Under the pieces are notes generated by a model. That model searched no databases. It had not been told where the DNA came from and saw only the letters and a list, made by a program, of their open reading frames with translations. A program made the translations under genes and the position numbers. From NCBI RefSeq assembly GCF_000186865.1, contig NW_008705585.1, positions 416,955 to 480,954 of the forward strand: 64,000 bases of DNA, in the 5' to 3' direction. The stretch is from Aureococcus anophagefferens. Its lineage: Eukaryota > Sar > Pelagophyceae > Pelagomonadales > Pelagomonadaceae. Positions 59,400-64,000 of the stretch are shown here, piece by piece. The stretch's first letter is position 1. The number at the start of each line of letters is the position of its first letter.

Positions 59400-62294
59400 A
59401 TGGGCGCCGGCGCCAGCGCCGAGCGCCCCCCTCCTCTCAAGATGAACGAGCGCGACGTGCGCCTGCGCCTCGGCGTCGCCTACGACGAGACCTGCGCGTC
59501 CGGCCGCGTCCTTTTGCCGCCAAAACAAAAAGATTTAACGCAGCGTCGCGCGCAGGCGACGCCTACTTCAAGGCGAACGCGCGGCCGTCGACGACGGGGT
59601 CGCCGCGGATCCCGACGGCGGAGCTCGAGCACGTCGCGGAGGTGCGGGGCCTCTTCCACCGCATGTTCTTCGACAACGTCGTCGCGTTCAACAAGTGCGT
59701 CGCGGCCTTCGCCGCCGCCGACGCGCGGCTCACGGGCGCCGCCGCGGCGATCCCCTGGGCGCCCGTGGACAAGAGAGGAGTCTACGCGAACGTCGGCGAC
59801 GGGTGGCGGCAGCGCGCGTTCGACGCGAAGCCCGTCGCGAGCCTCGACGACCTCTTCGCCGTCGCGGCGCGCGCGCGCGAGCCCTTCCTGGCGACCATCG
59901 AGGCGGCCCTGGACCGGTCGAACGTCACGGGCGTGACCCTCGAGGCCGCGGAGCTCAAGCCGCGGAAACGCGCCGCGGAGAAGCTCGCGGAGGGCGGCGG
60001 GCGGGACCCGTCGGCGGTGTTCGACGTCGTGCGCTGCGCCGTCGTCTGCGACGACGAGGCGGCGCTCGTCGCCGTGCACCGCGCGTTCACGTTCGACGAG
60101 ACCGTCGAGATCGTCCGAGTGAAGAACCGGTTCACGGACGCGACGTTCACGGGCTGGCGCGACGTGCTCGTCTCCGTGAGCGTGCCCATCGTCAACGAGC
60201 ACCTGGCGTCCCAGCACCTCTGCGAGGTGCAGCTCGTCCTCGAGTCCTACACGGACGTCGAGGACGAGTGCGACGCGCTCGCGCTCCGGGACTACTTCGC
60301 GCCCTACCTGGGCCGCGGCGTCGACGCGCGGAAGCGGCGGTCGCGCGTGGCGCTGCTGACCGCGCTGCCGCTCCGCGTCGTCTCCGCGCTCTCGACGACG
60401 GAGTCGCTGGTGACGAAGCTCTGCCGCGAATTCGACGACGACGCGATCCAACTGCAGAACCTCGTGGACCTGCTCACGACGATGAGCGAGCTCTCGCACG
60501 CCGCGGCGGCGCGGCGGCGCATCGACGTGCTCGAGCACACCATGGGCGGCGGCCTCGGCGCGGAGGCGCGGTCCGTCGAGCTGCTCTTCAAGAAGGCGCT
60601 CGAGCTCAAGGAGAAGCAGTACGGGCCGGACCACCCGGCGACGGCGGCGTCGTGCGCGGACCTGGCCGCGCTGCTCTGCGGCCAGCTCAAGTTCCGCGGC
60701 GCGGAGGACTGGAGCCGGCGGGCGCTGGACATCCGCGTCAACGCGCTGGGCAAGGAGAGCCCCGAGGTCGCGGACAGCCTCGACAACTTGGCGCTGATCC
60801 TCCGCGCGGGCGGCCGCGTCAACGAGGCGGAACCCTTGCTGAGGCGGAGCCTGGGCATCCGGGAGGCGCGCTGGCCCGACGACCACGCCGACGTCGCGAT
60901 CTCGTTGTCGAATCTGGCCGGGGCTCTGCGGGACCTGGGCCGCTGCGCGGACGCGGAGCCGCTGAGCCGGCGCGCGCTCGACGTGCGGCGCCGGCTCCTG
61001 GAGCCGGACCACCAGGACCTCGGCGTGTCCCTGGCGAACCTCGCGGGCATCCTGACCCTGCGGGGGCGCTACGCGGACGCGGAGCCGCTCTACCGCGAGG
61101 CGCTCGCGATCTACGAGCGCCGCTTTGGCGCCGACAGCGCGCACGTCGGCCGCGCGCTGCACAACCTCGCGAACCTCCTGCGGGCCGACGGCCGCTACGG
61201 CGAGGCGCGGCCCGCCGTGGACCGGGCCCTGGCGATCAAGGAGGCGGCGCTGGGGCCCGAGCACCCGGACGTGGCCGCGACGCTCGAGTGCGCCGCTGCG
61301 TGGGAAACAACCGGTGGAACGCCCCGTCCATCGAAAACTTCAAACCTCTCTAGCTCGGTCACATCGAAGTCGTTTCGGCTGATTTTCGGACGGATCGTTT
61401 TCTCTCGGAACGTTCCTTTGAGACAACGAAAAAACTAAATCGTGCGCATACATGCATATTGAAGTCGTGTTGACTATTTTTCTGCCCAGGTGCGTCGGCG
61501 CGCTCGCGCTCGCGACGGGCCGGCCGGGCGACGCGGAGCCGGCGCTGGACCGCTGCCTGCGGATCCGGACGAAGCGCTTCGGGCCCGACCACGCCGATGT
61601 CGGGTCGACGCTGCGCCACCTGTCGGCCCTGCACCGGTCGCGGAAGGACTACGACCGCGCGGAGCCCCTCGCGCGGCGGTGCCTCGAGATCGCCGAGGCG
61701 TCGCGGCCCGCGGCGCACCCGGAGGTCGCCGCCGCGCTCGACGCGCTGGCCCACGTCCTCAAGGCGACGGCCCGCAGCCAGGAGGCCGAGTGGAAGTACG
61801 AGCGCGCGCTCAAGATCCGCGAGGAGCTCTTCGGCGGCGACTCGGACGGCGTCGCGAGCAGCCTGTGCCACCTCCTGGCCGTGCTCCAGCAGGAGCAGGA
61901 GCAGTACGCCGACGCCGAGGACCTCTTCCGCCGCTGCGTCGAGATCAAGGAGCTGCGCCACGGCAAGGACCACGTGTCCATCGCGCCGACGCTCAACAAC
62001 ATCGGCGCGCTGACGTCGCGCCAGGGCCACGGCGCCAAGGCCGAGTCCGCGTACAAACGCGCGCTGGCCATCTTCGAGAGGCACCACGGCGAGGACAGCG
62101 TCAAGCTCGTGCCGACGCTCTTCAACCTCTGCATGCTCTACGACGCGCGGAGCGACACGGAGGGCGCGCTGCCCTTCGTCGAACGCGCCGGCGGCCTCGC
62201 GTGTCGCTCGCTCCCGGACGGCCACCCGACGCGGCGCCGCGTGCTGCTGCTGCGCGACTCGCTCCGCCGGAAGCACGCGGGGCGGGCCTACTAA
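59400..62294 (+). CDS. RelA/SpoT-like and TPR (kinesin-light-chain type) protein (three exons, one introner)
   Basis: Inferred exons 59400-59493, 59556-61287 and 61490-62294 give 876 residues. The start MGAGASAE is a candidate N-myristoylation site. Residues about 150-310 resemble a RelA/SpoT-type nucleotidyltransferase fold: VFDVVRCAVVCDD, VKNRFTDATFTGWRDVLVSV, HLCEVQLVLES. The full catalytic set of true ppGpp synthetases is not evident, so activity is doubtful. The C-terminal half has about ten kinesin-light-chain-type TPRs (for example YGPDHPATAASCADLAALL, AEPLLRRSLGIREARW), one of them interrupted by the introner. TPRs bind partner proteins. The first intron (59494-59555) has a GC donor by my best fit, with a GC at 59506 also possible. 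Confidence 0.75.
61288..61489 (+). mobile_element. Introner intron, family B with mismatched right end (202 bp, GT-AG)
   Basis: The octamers GTGCGCCG (61288-61295) and GTGCGTCG (61490-61497) match at seven of eight. The left end CTGCGTGGGAAACAACCGGT is a normal family B terminus and the core CGGCTGATTTTCGGACGGATCG is present in sense orientation. The right end, TATTTTTCTGCCCAG, does not complement the left and resembles a family A end. Removal keeps the TPR frame (L-E-C-V-G-A). Confidence 0.88.
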
Positions 62295-62318
62295 TTCGCT
62301 CTATTTGAAGCCCCATGC

Positions 62319-63842
62319 TTAGACCATCTCCCGCGCGGGCGCCTCGTCGCTCTTCGCGTCGTCGTCGGCGGCGGTCGGCGCGTCGGCGGTCGCGCCGGCC
62401 TTGGTCGTCGGGGGGAGCTCGATGTCGGAGCCCCGCGGGCCCGCCGCGGCGGCCTCGAGCGCCTCCCGCTTCTCGCGCGTCTTGTCCCGCCGGAGCGACG
62501 CGGCGAGGCCCGCCGCCGCGCAGCACAGGAGCAGGGCCCCGCCCGCCGCCAAGGGCCCGAGCAGGTGCGCGAGCGGCGGCGGCCGCCGCGCGCCGTCGTC
62601 GTCGTCGCGCTCCGCGGTCGGCCGCTGCGACAGCGACGGCGCGGGCGTCGGCGCGACGACGGGCGCCGCCGTCGGCGCGTTGGCGCACTCGTCGAAGGCC
62701 GGCGGGTCGAAGCAGGGGCAGTACAGGTCCACGGTGACGTCGCCGTCGGCCGTGGAGAACGTGGTCGCGTCGTCGCCGCACTCGTCGTACAAGTCTTCGC
62801 ACATGGACCGCGTGACGGCGACGTCCGGCGACCCGTAGCAGGCGGGCGTCCAGGTGCCGGGGAAGGCTTCGGAGTCGCTCGTGTGGTAGTGGTAGATCGC
62901 GTCGCCCTCGGCGATGCCGTAGGCGTCGTTCGCGGGCACGGGTCCCACGTGGCCGAGGCACGCGTCGAGGTCGCAGGGCCGCGACGCCTCCGACTCCATG
63001 ACGCCGTACACGACCCGTCCGTCGAGCATGACGCCCACGGCCGTCGAGTGGCCGCCGTCCGACGACCCGTAGTTGCAGATGGGGTCGGTGTGGATGTGGT
63101 AGGGGTCCGCGTGGCCGCCGCAGGTGTCCACGAACATCTCGTAGGTCACCGACGTGCTGCAGGCGTGCTCGAGGTGCGCCTCGCACGTCCGGACGTCGAC
63201 GCCGCCCGCGCACTCGGCGCCGTAGCAGGCGCAGGGCATGCCGTCGGCGCAGTCGTTGAAGCCGGCCTCGAAGGCGCTGTAGATGTTGACGCCGCCGCTG
63301 AGCGTCATGCCCGCGCGGCCGAGCGTCGGCACCGCGGACCGCGCGGACGCCGTCGGGATGGTCTGCGACTCGCAGGCCGCGTAGGACGCGCCGTCAAAGA
63401 GCCCGCTCGAGTAGCGCCGCTCGTGGTCGTTGCAGCCGTTCGTGACGAGCTCGCCGGCGAAGAGGCCCGTGGCGGCGTCGTACGTGAGCCCGGACGCGTC
63501 GGCGTAGCCCGTGGAGCCGTCGGCCTCGCAGGCCTCGCCGTCCGCGCCGGGGCAGGCGTCGGAGCTCGTCCCCGACGTGCCGCCGCCGCCGCCGTCGGGC
63601 GGCGCGCCGCCGCCGGGCGGGGGACCGCCCTGGAGCCGGCGCGGGCCCGCTGGGGGTCTTCGCGGGAAGTACTGCGACGAGGCTGCGTGGAGCAGCGCGC
63701 ACAGGACGCAGGCCCGGCTCGAGGGGCTGCGTGCGAGGCGACCGGCGCTGCGCGAGGGTGACGGTGGGGCTTGAAGCCGGAGGCCTGGCCCTGGGGCTCG
63801 GTCGTCCATCATCACACGACCTGGGGCTCGGTCGTCCATCAT
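62319..63842 (-). CDS. Second YHYH-type protein, single-pass membrane anchored
   Basis: A 507-residue protein. A hydrophobic segment (ACVLCALLHAASS, about residues 44-56) probably serves as signal or anchor, followed by a Gly/Pro-rich linker and a large Cys-rich extracellular region. The YHYH-type domain shows PYHIHTDPICNYG, TAVGVMLDGRVVYGVME, LDACLGHVGPVPAND and DAIYHYHTSDSEAFPG, followed by a Cys-rich stretch. A Thr/Pro linker precedes a C-terminal membrane helix (LLGPLAAGGALLLCCAAAGLAAS) and a charged cytosolic tail. The sequence is distinct from the YHYH gene at 40083-41768. The start is uncertain because a 30-bp duplication has doubled the N-terminal MMDDRAPG; a later Met is also possible. 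Confidence 0.75.
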   Translation of the reverse strand: MMDDRAPGRVMMDDRAPGPGLRLQAPPSPSRSAGRLARSPSSRACVLCALLHAASSQYFPRRPPAGPRRLQGGPPPGGGAPPDGGGGGTSGTSSDACPGADGEACEADGSTGYADASGLTYDAATGLFAGELVTNGCNDHERRYSSGLFDGASYAACESQTIPTASARSAVPTLGRAGMTLSGGVNIYSAFEAGFNDCADGMPCACYGAECAGGVDVRTCEAHLEHACSTSVTYEMFVDTCGGHADPYHIHTDPICNYGSSDGGHSTAVGVMLDGRVVYGVMESEASRPCDLDACLGHVGPVPANDAYGIAEGDAIYHYHTSDSEAFPGTWTPACYGSPDVAVTRSMCEDLYDECGDDATTFSTADGDVTVDLYCPCFDPPAFDECANAPTAAPVVAPTPAPSLSQRPTAERDDDDGARRPPPLAHLLGPLAAGGALLLCCAAAGLAASLRRDKTREKREALEAAAAGPRGSDIELPPTTKAGATADAPTAADDDAKSDEAPAREMV

Positions 63843-63845
63843 ACA
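63790..63845. repeat. Tandem 30-bp duplication over the start codon
   Basis: CCTGGGGCTCGGTCGTCCAT plus CAT occurs at 63790-63812 and 63820-63842, period 30. On the minus strand both copies encode Met-Met-Asp-Asp-Arg-Ala-Pro-Gly in the same frame, so the gene has two equivalent starts. Confidence 0.9.
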
Positions 63846-63926
63846 TAAAGTCTACTTCAACTTCGCGGTGGCAAGAGAAGGTGCACCCGAAGATGCCGCC
63901 GACCCCCTCGGCGAGCGCGAGCAGCG

Positions 63927-64000
63927 ATGTCGACCGAGGAGCCCGTGGACCCCGAGACCCCGGCGGTGACGCCGAAGTCCGTGATCGTGCACCCCATCGT
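63927..64000 (+). CDS. Start of a probable MPN-domain protein (PSMD7/CSN6/eIF3f type), runs off window
   Basis: From the ATG at 63927 the frame gives MSTEEPVDPETPAVTPKSV then IVHPIV up to the window edge. The Val-x-Val-His-Pro-x-Val block close to the N-terminus is how MPN-domain subunits of the proteasome lid (RPN8/PSMD7), COP9 signalosome (CSN6) and eIF3 (eIF3f) begin. Only 25 codons are visible, so the subunit cannot be chosen. Another ATG at 63892 opens a different, Pro/Arg-rich frame and is less likely. It is divergent from the YHYH gene with 84 bp between starts. Confidence 0.5.
   Translation, partial: MSTEEPVDPETPAVTPKSVIVHPI

Noticed and set aside
1..64000. Bacterial operons, tRNA or rRNA genes, CRISPR arrays
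   Set aside because: Gene content, spliceosomal introns and targeting peptides are eukaryotic, and no RNA gene or spaced repeat array was recognised by eye; a covariance-model scan would be needed to exclude a tRNA fully.

Overview
The window is GC-rich nuclear DNA of a eukaryote, most likely a pelagophyte (photosynthetic stramenopile, Aureococcus/Pelagomonas type). Three things point there. An aureochrome (bZIP plus LOV photoreceptor, a stramenopile-specific family) lies at 37018-38204. A short precursor at 12871-13284 has a secondary-plastid presequence with an AFVAP motif. The 200-211 bp introns are introner elements of the kind described in Aureococcus. Species is not resolved; the axonemal-type genes would fit a flagellate better than a strictly non-motile alga. 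The sequence contains one 50-N assembly gap at 9916-9965.

Layout. 1-4657: a partial unknown gene, an ABC transporter, a HAD phosphatase, an inverted-repeat element and an ankyrin gene. 4680-13730: a C2/EF-hand membrane protein, a retinol-saturase-like oxidoreductase, a coiled-coil/SAM protein, a plastid-type small protein and a small secreted protein. 13975-32056: the CCDC130 splicing factor, a 12.2 kb dynein heavy chain, a lumenal-type protein, a CAP/CCDC96-like protein and RRP36. 32341-38204: a Kelch/MYND protein, a WW/glycosyltransferase and aureochrome, followed by an 11-bp minisatellite. 38906-45307: a metallophosphoesterase, a YHYH protein and an AGC kinase with ankyrin repeats. 45564-64000: a choline-transporter-like protein with EF-hands, a small EF-hand protein, a two-exon axoneme-like protein, a DUF1295 reductase, a Dispatched/Patched-like permease, an atypical low-GC gene, a formin, a RelA-like/TPR protein, a second YHYH protein and the start of an MPN-domain gene. 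Genes are packed tightly, with many divergent starts 84-240 bp apart and convergent stops 20-200 bp apart. No tRNA, rRNA or CRISPR array was recognised.

The main system is the introner set. Ten introns of 200-211 bp in five genes have terminal inverted repeats starting CTG and ending CAG, and are flanked by 8-bp target-site duplications. When the intron is taken as first duplication copy plus element, the reading frame and protein motifs are restored exactly in all ten. The acceptor AG is the element's own terminus, and the donor GT or GC is the first two bases of the duplicated host site. Two families share a core. One family is used as an intron in both orientations. An 88-bp intron in the choline-transporter gene shows the same layout with an unrelated sequence, suggesting a further miniature family.

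Functional threads are calcium and lipid handling (EF-hand, C2 and SLC44-like proteins), axonemal motility (dynein, CCDC96-like, possible SHIPPO-type protein), light sensing and plastid supply. No operon logic applies. Start codons were taken as ATG; splice coordinates were chosen by reading-frame and domain continuity, with exon sums divisible by three. Introns outside the introners are less certain.
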